Shown here piece by piece: positions 26,358-35,028 of a stretch of 37,817 bases of DNA. The stretch is taken from assembly GCA_031549905.1 (NCBI GenBank), contig JAVBPC010000021.1:1-37817 (forward strand), read 5' to 3'. Position 1 is the stretch's first letter; each line of letters opens with the position of its first letter. Source of the DNA: Avichristensenella sp031549905. Lineage in GTDB: Bacteria; Bacillota; Clostridia; Christensenellales; Aristaeellaceae. Under the pieces are notes generated by a model that was given only the letters and a program-made list of their open reading frames with translations, ran no database searches and was not told the origin of the DNA. The translations under genes were made by a program, and so were the position numbers.

Positions 26358-26381
26358 CCGGGGCGGATTGCTCCGCCCCGG
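26358..26381 (-). other. Intercistronic hairpin with GCAA tetraloop
   Basis: A perfect 10-bp stem (26358-26367 with 26372-26381). On the transcribed strand the loop is GCAA, a stable GNRA type. It lies between the binding-protein stop and the sulfatase ribosome site and has no T-run, so mRNA stabilisation or partial attenuation is more likely than full termination. Confidence 0.72.
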
Positions 26382-26399
26382 CCGTGCGTTTCTTTGTGC

Positions 26400-28088
26400 T
26401 TACTTGCCGCCGTACATGCGGGTGTACACTGTTTGCACTGTCTCCAGGTAGGTGGAAAGGCCCATGCGCTCGTACTCCGCGGCGTAGGTATCCCACTGCT
26501 TGTCGTTGTACGGATCCCAATCGCCCGCCACAAAGTTGGCGATGGAGCGCAGGATGTAGGTATCGATATCGTTGCGCGGCATCTGGATGGCTTCCATTTC
26601 ATCGGGGGTGTAGACCAGGTTCGCGATGAACTCATCGGGCACCACGCCGGTTTCATCCAGCTTCATGACGCCGATAGCCTTGATGTAGCCGCCCTCCATT
26701 ACGTTGCCGCCCCACTGCACGCCGGTGGCGATTGCGGGATCGAGGATGAACGGGCTCTGCTGCAGGAAGTTCATGTTCTGGCCGGCCTGCGCCCAGGTGT
26801 TTTCCAAGATTTTGAGGATGGCGGGCGTGCCGTAGTAGCTGATGCTGCCCTCGTCCGCGTCATCCCAGTTGACGCCCTTTTCGCCGTAGCGGGTGATGAG
26901 CGAACCATCATAGGTCATCATCTCATCCAGCACGCGGAAGGCGATTTCGGGGTACTGGCACTTGGTGGTGATGACGCCCGCGGGGCGGATGCTCGGCGCG
27001 GCCCAGGTGACGAAGTGCAGGCCTTCGGGGCCGGTCAGCGCGGGCATGCTGTTGTAGCGGGCCAGCACTTCCAGGTTGTTCGCCGCGACGACCGCCTCAA
27101 AGCCGAGGCCCTCAAACGCGCCCAGGATATCGTTTTCGTTGGTGCCAATCTGCTGCAGCGCCGTGCCATCCTGCGTGAAGCTGCCGCTGTAGAACAGCCC
27201 GTCTTTGCACAGGTCGTGCAGGTACTTCATGGCTTCGCGCCATTCGGCGGTGGTGGGGGCAAACTTGACTACGCCGTCTTCCACATACATGCGGGAGTTG
27301 CCGGTGTCATTGTAGATGAAAGCGTTGATCAACGAGTCATAGCCGATGGTGCCAAGGGTCGCCCCGGCATTCTTCGCGCCGGCCAGCGGGATTTCATCCG
27401 CTTCGCCGTTGCCGTTGGGGTCGTCGTTCTTGAACGCAAGAAGGACGTTGCGGAATTCTTCGGTGGTGGTGGGCATTTCAAGGCCAAGCTTATCCAGCCA
27501 GCCCTGGTTGATCCACAGCTTGTTGGGGTAGGAGTTGGTCAGCGACGCGCTGAACGCGGGCAGCGCATAGATGTTGCCGTCGGCGGAAGTCATCCACGGG
27601 CGGATGTTGTAGCCGTACTCCAGCGCCTTGTCCAGCGCCTTGTTGATGTTCACGCCGTAGTTGTCAATCAGGTCATTCAGCGGGATGATCATGCCCTGAT
27701 CGTACCACTGCGGGGCAAACGCGGGCCCGAAGAGGGTATTGTTGCTGGTCATGCCGATGGATAGGAACATATCCGGCAGGTTCGCGCTATCGTTGGTGGA
27801 CAGCGCCAGCATCACCTTCTCCTGCGCATTGTCGGAGGGGAACTGGATGAAATCCAGCTTCACGCCGGTGCGGTCTTCCAGCCATTTGGTGAAATAGTTC
27901 GTCTCATAGTCCGCAATAAACGGCGTCTGAATCACGCCGACCGTCAGCGTGATGTCGGTGCCTTCCGCCACGATGGGCAGCTCTCCGGCGGGGGAGGTTT
28001 GGATATCCGCTGCGAACGCGGGCAGCGTGACCAACACCAGGATGAACGCGAGCAGGATGGAGATGGTGTGTTTGCGGGCACAGTTCAT
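26400..28088 (-). CDS. Extracellular solute-binding protein (LplA/YtcQ-like)
   Basis: A 562-residue binding protein for an oligosaccharide ABC importer. Signal peptide 1-27 (ISILLAFILVLVTLPAFA, cleavage after AFA). The only early Cys is residue 3, before the hydrophobic core, so there is no lipobox. A Ca-binding-like loop, NDDPNGNGEADE, spans residues 221-232, as in LplA relatives. AAAGGAGG precedes ATG 28088. It is third in the leftward operon after two permeases. No ATPase gene is present; such importers generally share an MsmX-type ATPase encoded elsewhere. The ligand is unknown, but co-encoded sulfatase and GH3 suggest a sulfated glycan. Confidence 0.92.
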   Translation of the reverse strand: MNCARKHTISILLAFILVLVTLPAFAADIQTSPAGELPIVAEGTDITLTVGVIQTPFIADYETNYFTKWLEDRTGVKLDFIQFPSDNAQEKVMLALSTNDSANLPDMFLSIGMTSNNTLFGPAFAPQWYDQGMIIPLNDLIDNYGVNINKALDKALEYGYNIRPWMTSADGNIYALPAFSASLTNSYPNKLWINQGWLDKLGLEMPTTTEEFRNVLLAFKNDDPNGNGEADEIPLAGAKNAGATLGTIGYDSLINAFIYNDTGNSRMYVEDGVVKFAPTTAEWREAMKYLHDLCKDGLFYSGSFTQDGTALQQIGTNENDILGAFEGLGFEAVVAANNLEVLARYNSMPALTGPEGLHFVTWAAPSIRPAGVITTKCQYPEIAFRVLDEMMTYDGSLITRYGEKGVNWDDADEGSISYYGTPAILKILENTWAQAGQNMNFLQQSPFILDPAIATGVQWGGNVMEGGYIKAIGVMKLDETGVVPDEFIANLVYTPDEMEAIQMPRNDIDTYILRSIANFVAGDWDPYNDKQWDTYAAEYERMGLSTYLETVQTVYTRMYGGK

Positions 28089-28151
28089 GGGGATCCTCCT
28101 TTCACATTCGCGGGGGTGGGGCTTGGTTGCGGGGTTGCCTATGATGACGGG

Positions 28152-29123
28152 TCAGCCCTTGATCGACCCGATCATGACGCCTTGCACGAAGTACTTTTGT
28201 AGGAAGGGATAAACCATCCAGATGGGCAGGCAGGCTACGATGATCAGCGCGTAGCGCAGCACATGGATCATGTTGAAGTCAACGGTGCCGGTATTGGCGC
28301 CTTCCAGCATTTCGGGGGAAACTACGCTGGAGAGCAGAATTTCTTTCAGCACAATTTGCAGCGGGTACAGCTTGCTGTTGGTCAGGTACAGGAAGGCGTT
28401 GAAGAAAGCGTTCCAGTGGAACACGCCGTAATACAGCCCGATGACGACCACGATGGCTTTGGACAGCGGCAGCACCATCGATACCAGAAACCGGGCATCC
28501 GAACACCCGTCCAACTGCGCTGCTTCCAGCAGCTCCTTTGGGATCGTGTTCTGGAAGAACGTGCGGCAGATGACCATGTTGTACACGTTGATTGCCATGG
28601 GTAGTATCATGGCCCAGCGGGTGTTCAGCAGCCTCAGATCTTTCATCAGTATGTAGTTGGGGATCATACCGCCGTTGAAGATCATGGTGAAGGCGAAGAG
28701 CATCATGATCTTGTTCCTGCCCGGCATGTCCGCGCGGCTGAGCGGGTACGCGGCCAGTATCGTCAGCAGCATGTTCAGCGCCGTGCCGGATACGGTGTAG
28801 ATGATCGTGTTGACATAGCCGGTTATAACCTTGTTGTTCTTGAAAACGGCCTTGAATCCTTCCATGCTGACGCCTAACCTGTACCCTGATTCCGTTTTGT
28901 TCAGCGGCCAGAAGGTCACCTTGCCGCCGGCCACCGCGTCGCTGTGGGAAAACGCGTTGGCGAACAGCGTCAGGGTGGGCAGCAGCACCAACAGGAAGAA
29001 CAGGATCAGCATCGCGCCGTTGATGAAATAGAATATCCGGTCGCTTTTCGTCAGGCGGTCATGGTTTCCGTGGAACGGCCTGTGCGCCTTGATGGGCATT
29101 TTTGCGGCGGGTGTATTGTTCAT
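28152..29123 (-). CDS. Carbohydrate ABC transporter permease (LplC/YtcP-like)
   Basis: A 323-residue inner permease subunit. After a 30-residue cytosolic lead, six hydrophobic segments run from about residue 32 (FYFINGAMLILFFLLVLLP). The coupling motif appears as EAAQLDGCSDARFLVSMVLPLSKA (the EAAxxDGxxxxxxxxxIxLP signature, about residue 198). ATG 29123 is preceded by AAAGGAGGG with 7-nt spacing. It lies 18 nt after the partner permease gene. Confidence 0.93.
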   Translation of the reverse strand: MNNTPAAKMPIKAHRPFHGNHDRLTKSDRIFYFINGAMLILFFLLVLLPTLTLFANAFSHSDAVAGGKVTFWPLNKTESGYRLGVSMEGFKAVFKNNKVITGYVNTIIYTVSGTALNMLLTILAAYPLSRADMPGRNKIMMLFAFTMIFNGGMIPNYILMKDLRLLNTRWAMILPMAINVYNMVICRTFFQNTIPKELLEAAQLDGCSDARFLVSMVLPLSKAIVVVIGLYYGVFHWNAFFNAFLYLTNSKLYPLQIVLKEILLSSVVSPEMLEGANTGTVDFNMIHVLRYALIIVACLPIWMVYPFLQKYFVQGVMIGSIKG

Positions 29124-29141
29124 GATTCATCCCTCCTTTGA

Positions 29142-30080
29142 TCAGAACAGGCTGGAATCGCCCATCTTTTTGGCGGCGGCGTTCATGGTAACGATCAAAA
29201 GCAGGTTGATCAGCGAGTTAAACAGGTTGATGGCCGTTGAGTACGCGTAGTCCGGCACGCCGGTCAGGCCAACCTTGTACACATACGTCGAGATGATCTC
29301 GCTGGTGGCAAGGTTCAGGTCCGTCTGCATCAGGAACACACGCTCAAAGCCGATGCTCATGACCTGGCCCATGCTCAGGATCAGCATGATCGTCGCCGTT
29401 GGGATGATGATCGGCAGATCGATGTGCAGCACCCGCTGGAACCTCGTCGCGCCGTCCACGATGGCGGCTTCGTGCTGTTCTGGGTCTACGCTGGCCAGCG
29501 CGGCCAGGTAGATGATCGATGACCAGCCGGTGCGCTGCCATACGTTGCTCCACACATAGAGATGGGGGAACGCGCCGGATGAAGCGAACAGGTCGCTGAC
29601 GGGAAGCCCCAGCAATCCGCCCACCGCAGCGATGAGGCCCAGGCGCGGGTGCAGAAGCTGTTTTAGGATACCGACCATGACGACGGTGGAAATGAAGTTG
29701 GGCATGTAGGTGGCAAGCTGAACGGTCTTCTTGAGGCCCTTGCCGCGTACGGCGTTGAGAGAGAGGGCCAGCAGGATCGGCATGGGCAGCTGTGCGAGGA
29801 TAGAGTAGAAAGAAAGAATCAGCGTGTTTCTGAGGATGGGCCAGAACTGGTACGAGTTGACGAACCTGGCAAAGTTTTTGAGGCCCACCCACTCGCTGCC
29901 CCAGATGCCGAGCCTTGCGGCGTACTTTTTGAACGCCAGCTGCACGCCCGTCATTGGGTAGTAGGAAAAAACCAGCAGGTAGAGTACCGGCAAAAGCAGC
30001 ATCGCATAAAGCTGCCAATACCGCCAGATGGGTTTCTTGTTCCGGGATTGTTTTTTTGAAACGGTGACCGGCGCGTCCAT
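29142..30080 (-). CDS. Carbohydrate ABC transporter permease (LplB/YtcO-like)
   Basis: 312 residues and the first gene of the operon. It has a basic N-terminus, six membrane segments (first at LYAMLLLPVLYLLVFSYYP) and the coupling signature EAAIVDGATRFQRVLHIDLP (around residue 208). ATG 30080 is chosen because GGAG lies 8 nt upstream. An in-frame ATG at 30134 is rejected since it overlaps the -10 box of the operon promoter. It ends 18 nt before the next gene. Confidence 0.92.
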   Translation of the reverse strand: MDAPVTVSKKQSRNKKPIWRYWQLYAMLLLPVLYLLVFSYYPMTGVQLAFKKYAARLGIWGSEWVGLKNFARFVNSYQFWPILRNTLILSFYSILAQLPMPILLALSLNAVRGKGLKKTVQLATYMPNFISTVVMVGILKQLLHPRLGLIAAVGGLLGLPVSDLFASSGAFPHLYVWSNVWQRTGWSSIIYLAALASVDPEQHEAAIVDGATRFQRVLHIDLPIIIPTATIMLILSMGQVMSIGFERVFLMQTDLNLATSEIISTYVYKVGLTGVPDYAYSTAINLFNSLINLLLIVTMNAAAKKMGDSSLF

Positions 30081-30132
30081 ACCCCTCACTCCATTCAGGA
30101 AATGATTGCCTTTTTCGGTTTCTACGGTTATC

Positions 30133-30138
30133 ATTATA
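30133..30138 (-). promoter_or_regulatory. Promoter of the leftward glycan operon (-10 box, weak -35)
   Basis: A TATAAT box on the minus strand sits about 55 nt before the first ATG. The -35 position (about 30156-30161) reads TATCGT, a poor match, which suggests activator dependence. The divergent YesN-type regulator is the obvious candidate. The -35 area overlaps the -35 of the rightward promoter. Confidence 0.55.
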
Positions 30139-30152
30139 GCGAGGGGAAACGG

Positions 30153-30181
30153 TTGACGATATAGAAAATATTGTGCATAAT
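30153..30181 (+). promoter_or_regulatory. Promoter of the two-component system
   Basis: TTGACG (30153-30158), a 17-nt spacer, then CATAAT (30176-30181). A second weaker candidate, TTGACT (30192-30197), lies downstream. An ATATT/AATAT inverted repeat (30168-30183) covers the -10 and could be an operator. Confidence 0.6.
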
Positions 30182-30258
30182 ATGGATAATGTTGACTTAT
30201 TTTCGCCTGTTTTGTGCGATAATTCCTAAAGTCCGTTTTGCGGAGGAGGAATGCTTCT

Positions 30259-30981
30259 GTGTTTTCCGCCTATCTTGTGGATGATGAACCGTTGATCCTA
30301 AGCGATATGCTGCGCTCGGTACCCTGGGCCGAAAACGACTTTAAGGTAGTAGGAACACAGTCGGACCCTGCGCTGGCAAGGGAAGAGATCCTGAGCCTTG
30401 CTCCAGATGTGGTATTCACCGATATGAAGATGCCGCGGATGACGGGGCTGGAGCTGGTTGCTGCGCTCAAGGCGGACGGCTGCGCGGCGGAGTTTGTCGT
30501 CATCAGCGCGTATGATTCCTTTGAATATGTGCGCCAAATGATTGTGCTGGAGGGGTTTGACTACCTGATCAAGCCCGTGGATGAGGCGCAGTACACGGAG
30601 CTGTTCACCCGCCTGCGCAAAAAGCTTAGCGGCAAGCGCGGCAGGGAACGCCGCCCGGCCACCAACTCGCCGGAGCTGAACCAGATTATCGCATATCTGA
30701 AAGAACATTTTGCGCGGAAGCAGTCCCTTTTGCAGATCGCACAGCAGTTTTCCATCAACCCGCAGTACATCTGCCGCCTGTTTTCAAAGTACATGGATAC
30801 GACGTTTTCCACATACCTGGCAAAGCTGCGCATGGAGCACGCGGCGCACCTGCTGCGCACCACCGAGAAATCCATCAAGGAGATCGCTGTGCTGTCGGGA
30901 TATGATGACTATTTCTATTTCTGCCGCGTGTTTCGCGAGGCATACGGCTGCACGCCGACGCAGTACAGGGGCGCGCCGTGA
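30259..30981 (+). CDS. AraC-type response regulator (YesN-like)
   Basis: 240 residues. The receiver domain (1-115) has an intact site: Asp8-Asp9, phospho-acceptor Asp55 (VVFTDMKMP), the S-A switch region (VISAYDS) and Lys105 (LIKPVD). The C-terminal AraC DNA-binding domain (about 140-240) has two helix-turn-helices: LLQIAQQFSINPQYICRLF and KEIAVLSGYDDYFYFCRVF with the usual YGCTPTQYR end. GTG 30259 is chosen over TTG 30238 since GGAGGAGG lies between them, 9 nt before GTG. Its stop overlaps the kinase start (GTGA). It likely activates the divergent transporter-sulfatase operon. Confidence 0.93.
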   Translation: MFSAYLVDDEPLILSDMLRSVPWAENDFKVVGTQSDPALAREEILSLAPDVVFTDMKMPRMTGLELVAALKADGCAAEFVVISAYDSFEYVRQMIVLEGFDYLIKPVDEAQYTELFTRLRKKLSGKRGRERRPATNSPELNQIIAYLKEHFARKQSLLQIAQQFSINPQYICRLFSKYMDTTFSTYLAKLRMEHAAHLLRTTEKSIKEIAVLSGYDDYFYFCRVFREAYGCTPTQYRGAP

Positions 30982-32696
30982 ATCCGCGCCTTTCGCAAAC
31001 CGTATACCGCCGCACCGTCTGGGCTGCGCTGCTTTTGATGGTCATCATGCTCATCTGGCAGCTGTTGGTGCAGCGCTTTTTTGTCGGCAGGGTGCGGCAG
31101 ATACACGAAGCCAACATGGATTATGCCGTCAGTCAGGTTGTATCGGATATCCAGGCGGTGTTTTCCTTGCAGGTCAACGCCGTGGAGCAGATTGCGGACC
31201 ATGTGGACATCAAGGAGTACGCCGCGGCCGGCAATGTGGAAGAGCGCTACCGCAAGGCGTACAATACCGCGCGCCCCATCGTGCAAATAGCCGTTGCAAA
31301 CACAAGCATCAACCATGCCATCATCTTTGATAACACTGGGGCGTGGTATCAGTTTATCGGCGGGCTGACGCAGGCGGATTGCCGGGCGCTTCTTGCCGAA
31401 TTTATGGGGCAGACTGCCACGGTGAGCACGCTTCTTTCTATGGAGGACGGCCTGCATCTGTGCTCTGTTACGCCCATCATCCAGATGGATAGCCATTTTC
31501 AGCTGCAGCATGTGGGGCTGGCCGCTGTGCTGTCCCATATTGAGCAGTTTCGCTCCGTGCTGGGCGGGCTTGGCGGGCTAAATGAAAGCACCATTCTGCT
31601 GCATGACGGGAAGACCGTGCTGTTGAGCAACCGGCCTGATCTGGAGGGCCGCGCGTACGCCTCGATTGCCATGGATGCGCGCAGCCACTACATCCGCAAT
31701 GAGAGCGCGCTGCCGGGTTCGCTGTATATCACGCTGATTTTTCCAAAGGCGCAGATTTTCCCGCAGCAAACGGCCTTCACGCTGGCACTGCTTGGCGCGG
31801 GGCTGGTGTCGCTGCTGGTGCTGGTGGTAGGGTGGCAGTTGATCAGCTGGTGGTTGGTGCGTCCGTACGGCAGGCTTCTGATAGGAATAGAGCACCTGGG
31901 CGAAGAGAACTTAAGCGGCCGCCTGTCCTATACGGGGCTTCGGCATATCGATACCCTGGCGCACAGCGTCAACCGCATGATGGACCGCGCGGAGGAAGCA
32001 AGCCGACGCGCGGTGGAGGCGCAGCAGACCCTTTATGAGGCAAAGCTGTCGCAGCAGCAAATGGAAATGGTGCTGCTCAGGAAGCAGATAGACGCGCATT
32101 TCCTATATAATTCATTGATCGGCATCAAAAGCCTGTGCGATCAGGGCGATGCGGATAAGGCATCGGAAATTTCACAGGGGGTGGCGGCGCTTCTGCGCTA
32201 CACGCACGATGTCAACGAAAAGGTAGCCATATTTGAAGAGATGTCAATCATCCAGCGGTATATCCACATCATGAACATTCGTTTCGCGGGCCGTTTTTCC
32301 GTATGCTTTGATGTGGATGACCGCTTGGCGGACTATCAGATGCCCAAGATGATTTTGCAGCCGCTGGTGGAAAACGCGCTGGTGCACGGCCTGGAAGCAA
32401 GCGAACCGCCCAGGATGCTTTGCATCGGCGGCACGCTGGAAGAGGATCAGATTGTGCTGACGGTATGGGATAACGGCGTGGGGCTGACCCCGGAAGCGCT
32501 GGAGGGGCTGCGCGCAAGGCTTGCGCAGAAGGACAGCGAGTACCGCTTTTTGGAACTGCAGGGCATATCGCTTAGCAATATCCAGCGGCGGATTACGCGC
32601 GTTTATGGTGCGCCGTACGGGGTAACGGTGGAAAGTGAGGCGGGCGTGTGCACGCGGGTCACTGTTCGGATTCCGAAGATGCCGCTTTCGGAGTAA
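30978..32696 (+). CDS. Sensor histidine kinase (YesM-like)
   Basis: A 572-residue membrane kinase of the LytS/YesM type. TM1 is about residues 14-33 (WAALLLMVIMLIWQLLV), then an extracytoplasmic Cache-like sensor (about 40-265), TM2 about 267-295, a HAMP region (LVRPYGRLLIGIEHLG onward), and the His_kinase domain with His374 in QIDAHFLYNSL. The ATPase domain has MILQPLVENALVHG and WDNGVGL. It starts at GTG 30978, overlapping the regulator stop by four bases. Its last 38 bp overlap the converging esterase gene. It probably senses a glycan or a loaded binding protein outside the cell. Confidence 0.93.
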   Translation: MNPRLSQTVYRRTVWAALLLMVIMLIWQLLVQRFFVGRVRQIHEANMDYAVSQVVSDIQAVFSLQVNAVEQIADHVDIKEYAAAGNVEERYRKAYNTARPIVQIAVANTSINHAIIFDNTGAWYQFIGGLTQADCRALLAEFMGQTATVSTLLSMEDGLHLCSVTPIIQMDSHFQLQHVGLAAVLSHIEQFRSVLGGLGGLNESTILLHDGKTVLLSNRPDLEGRAYASIAMDARSHYIRNESALPGSLYITLIFPKAQIFPQQTAFTLALLGAGLVSLLVLVVGWQLISWWLVRPYGRLLIGIEHLGEENLSGRLSYTGLRHIDTLAHSVNRMMDRAEEASRRAVEAQQTLYEAKLSQQQMEMVLLRKQIDAHFLYNSLIGIKSLCDQGDADKASEISQGVAALLRYTHDVNEKVAIFEEMSIIQRYIHIMNIRFAGRFSVCFDVDDRLADYQMPKMILQPLVENALVHGLEASEPPRMLCIGGTLEEDQIVLTVWDNGVGLTPEALEGLRARLAQKDSEYRFLELQGISLSNIQRRITRVYGAPYGVTVESEAGVCTRVTVRIPKMPLSE

Positions 32697-33387
32697 CCGC
32701 TGACGGGCCGGCGGTTTTGAGGTACGCATCCGCATACCGCCCGCCAAACACGCGCAGGGATACGGCGTCAAAGTGAAGCGCGTCGCCCTTGTCTGTCAGC
32801 CCGGCGGAGCTCACCAGCGCGCAGGCGGGCCTTGCGGCGGCGACCCTTCTGAGTTGGCGGTTGACCAGCGCAGCGTAGGGACTGTGCCCATTTACAGATA
32901 GATAGCGACCCAGCTCCCCAAGAACTACGGGAAGGTTCGGCGCGCCAAGCCGCGCGGCAAACGCGCGCAGCATGGCGCACAGCCGCATTGCGTAGGTTTC
33001 GGCCAGATGGCGATGCAACCCGTCGGCCTCGCCTTGGTGCCATAGAATGCCGCACAGCCGGGCGCTTTCCGCTTCCGCCGCTTTGGTCACGGCTACTGCC
33101 GTTTCAAACAGCGGCATGCCCTCCTGCCATTCGGATAGCGCACTGCCGCCCATCGCGCAGGGGATCAGCCCGACGGCGCGGCCGGTTGCCCGCTGAACGG
33201 CGTCACCGAAAGCTATGGATAGCCCTTCGCCCGCAAAGGGGCGGTCCCGGTGTACGGGTTCCGCCGCCGAAATCCACGCGCCATCCCGGAACATCAGCAC
33301 ATTTGGACTCATAAGGGGCGGAAGGGCGCCAAGCTCCCCCCGCCCCGCCATATTCGACTGTCCGATCAGCAGAAACGCGTCGATCAT
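32659..33387 (-). CDS. Sialate O-acetylesterase-like SGNH hydrolase (CE6/DUF303)
   Basis: 242 residues. The SGNH block I GQSNMAGRG has nucleophile Ser11. The glycine oxyanion block is CAMGGSALSEW (about 77-87), WHQGEAD spans 116-122, and the Asp-His pair is Asp202/His205 (DALHFD). It lacks a signal peptide. Family members remove acetyl groups from sialic acid, xylan or other glycans; the substrate here is undetermined. It lies 6 nt after the GH5 gene on the same strand and is probably co-transcribed. The extreme C-terminus (about 13 codons) is read antisense to the end of the histidine kinase gene. Confidence 0.87.
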   Translation of the reverse strand: MIDAFLLIGQSNMAGRGELGALPPLMSPNVLMFRDGAWISAAEPVHRDRPFAGEGLSIAFGDAVQRATGRAVGLIPCAMGGSALSEWQEGMPLFETAVAVTKAAEAESARLCGILWHQGEADGLHRHLAETYAMRLCAMLRAFAARLGAPNLPVVLGELGRYLSVNGHSPYAALVNRQLRRVAAARPACALVSSAGLTDKGDALHFDAVSLRVFGGRYADAYLKTAGPSAVTPKAASSESEQ

Positions 33388-33393
33388 TTGCCG

Positions 33394-35028
33394 TCAAACC
33401 TCGCGGATGTCAACGGACTGAATTTGTGCCGCGCCGGAAACACATTTGACCCGCACGGATGCGGCCCCGGTCTTCGCGGGCAGAGTGATCGCGTCAAGCG
33501 CGACATAGCGCCCGCCGGTGGGGGAGACGCGCAGCGTTTTCGCGGTGCCGCATGCCATGACCTCAATTTCCGCTTCCGTATTCGCCAGCACAGAAAGCGT
33601 AACTGCCGCGGCCTTGCTGCGCACATGATACGCGTATTGCGCGTGTTCGCCTGTGTACAGCTGCAAATCATACGTCACCCACGGGTGGTCCAGCCGCACG
33701 TTGCCATCCCCATGGCGGCGCGTCAGGTCGGTCTCCGGCCGGGTGGCCAAGCGGTACGCATGACGCATCCCGTCGCCGCTGCGGAAGGGGCGCTCCATCG
33801 TGCCGGTGCCGGCGTGCCCGGCATAATCATAGGCAATGCCCGGGATGGATACCGTGCCCTGCCGCAGCACCGCGTCCAGCACCTCCGGTACATAGTCTGT
33901 GTTTTCAAACCGCACGTTGTGCAGCCACTCTTCGTACATTGCCTGGCACGCGTCGAAGCCCGGGTGCGGTCCGCCGCTTAAATAATCCAGCACCAGCGTC
34001 CAACCCTCCGGCTGGCGGACGGTGCTGGGGGAATTGCGCCGGATCGCCTTTTTCCATGGCCAGAAATTCCAGGAGATGTTCAGTTCATCCAGCATCGGGA
34101 ACAGCGTGGTGAACCATTCGTAGGTGTTTTCGCCCGTTTCGCCCAGCCACAGCGGGATTTGCAGCTTTTCCGATACATCGATATACGGTTTGATGATGGA
34201 AAGGTGCGGCAGCGTCCAGTAGGTGTGGAAGTGCAGGCACATGTTGGGGTCGTACACATGGTCGAAGATCGTCAGATCCCGCGCCCAGTGCGCGCCTTCC
34301 AGCGAAATCATGTGCCTAGCATCCACCTTGCGGATGGCGGCGATGCAATCGGTGTAAAACTGGGACAGCGCGGGGATGAGGAAATCTACATCCTGGATGG
34401 GTGCTTCCGCGCGCGGGGGACGGATCGGCTCATTGAGCAGATCATACCCGCCGACGATCCAGCGGTCCTGGTAGCGCCGCGCGATTTCCGCCCACAGCGC
34501 AACACCCTTGTTCCAGCTGTCGCGGTCCGTGAAGAGCCTGGGCACGTCATCCACCGTGTCGTCGATGTTTGCGCCGGTTTGCCCGCCAGGCGCGCCGTGC
34601 AAATCCAGAATGGCGTAGAGGCCGTGTTTTTCACAGTATTCCAGGCACCGGTCGATCTGCCGGAACCCTTCCTCCAGGAAGGTGATGCCCGGCCCTTCCG
34701 CCATCAGCACGCGCCAGTGCAGGGGAATGCGCACGGAATTGAGGCCTTCTTCCGCCATTTTGGCGAAATCGCCTTCGGTGACAAAGGCATCCCGGTAGCG
34801 GGGAAAGAAATCCTGGGCGTATTTCGGCCCGCACAGCTGCGCCGTGAGCGCCTCAATGGTGCGCGTGCGGTCAACTTTTTTGCTCATGAAGTTCCACATG
34901 TAGCCTTCCAGCAGCATCCAGTTGCCCAGCGCTGCGCCGCGCAGATGAATCGCTTCGCCGTCTCCGTTGACGAAATGCGTGCCCTCCGTGCGCAGAAATC
35001 CCTTCACTTTTCCGTTAGTCCCGTTCAT
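33394..35028 (-). CDS. Glycoside hydrolase family 5-like enzyme with C-terminal accessory domain
   Basis: 544 residues. The N-terminal TIM barrel (about 1-360) carries LRGAALGNWM, NSVRIPLHW, ILDLHGAPGGQ, acid/base Glu200 in YDLLNEP and nucleophile Glu297 in LWLGETGE, the two GH5 catalytic glutamates. The C-terminal part (about 400-544) is beta-rich and resembles a CBM6/CBM35-type module (HAYRLATRPETDL, YAYHVRSKAA, ending in VRVKCVSG). No signal peptide is present, so it should act in the cytoplasm on imported oligosaccharides. ATG 35028 overlaps the end of the AraC-regulator gene by 14 bp, with GAAGGAGG inside that gene. Specificity within GH5 is unclear. Confidence 0.88.
   Translation of the reverse strand: MNGTNGKVKGFLRTEGTHFVNGDGEAIHLRGAALGNWMLLEGYMWNFMSKKVDRTRTIEALTAQLCGPKYAQDFFPRYRDAFVTEGDFAKMAEEGLNSVRIPLHWRVLMAEGPGITFLEEGFRQIDRCLEYCEKHGLYAILDLHGAPGGQTGANIDDTVDDVPRLFTDRDSWNKGVALWAEIARRYQDRWIVGGYDLLNEPIRPPRAEAPIQDVDFLIPALSQFYTDCIAAIRKVDARHMISLEGAHWARDLTIFDHVYDPNMCLHFHTYWTLPHLSIIKPYIDVSEKLQIPLWLGETGENTYEWFTTLFPMLDELNISWNFWPWKKAIRRNSPSTVRQPEGWTLVLDYLSGGPHPGFDACQAMYEEWLHNVRFENTDYVPEVLDAVLRQGTVSIPGIAYDYAGHAGTGTMERPFRSGDGMRHAYRLATRPETDLTRRHGDGNVRLDHPWVTYDLQLYTGEHAQYAYHVRSKAAAVTLSVLANTEAEIEVMACGTAKTLRVSPTGGRYVALDAITLPAKTGAASVRVKCVSGAAQIQSVDIREV

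Noticed and set aside
25839..27764. Open frame of 641 codons on the plus strand opposite the sulfatase and binding-protein genes
   Set aside because: No recognisable family or ribosome site; it crosses two well-supported genes on the other strand.
30081..30134. Longer LplB-like protein starting at ATG 30134
   Set aside because: That ATG overlaps the -10 box of the operon promoter, so it could not be on the transcript; ATG 30080 has a proper ribosome site.
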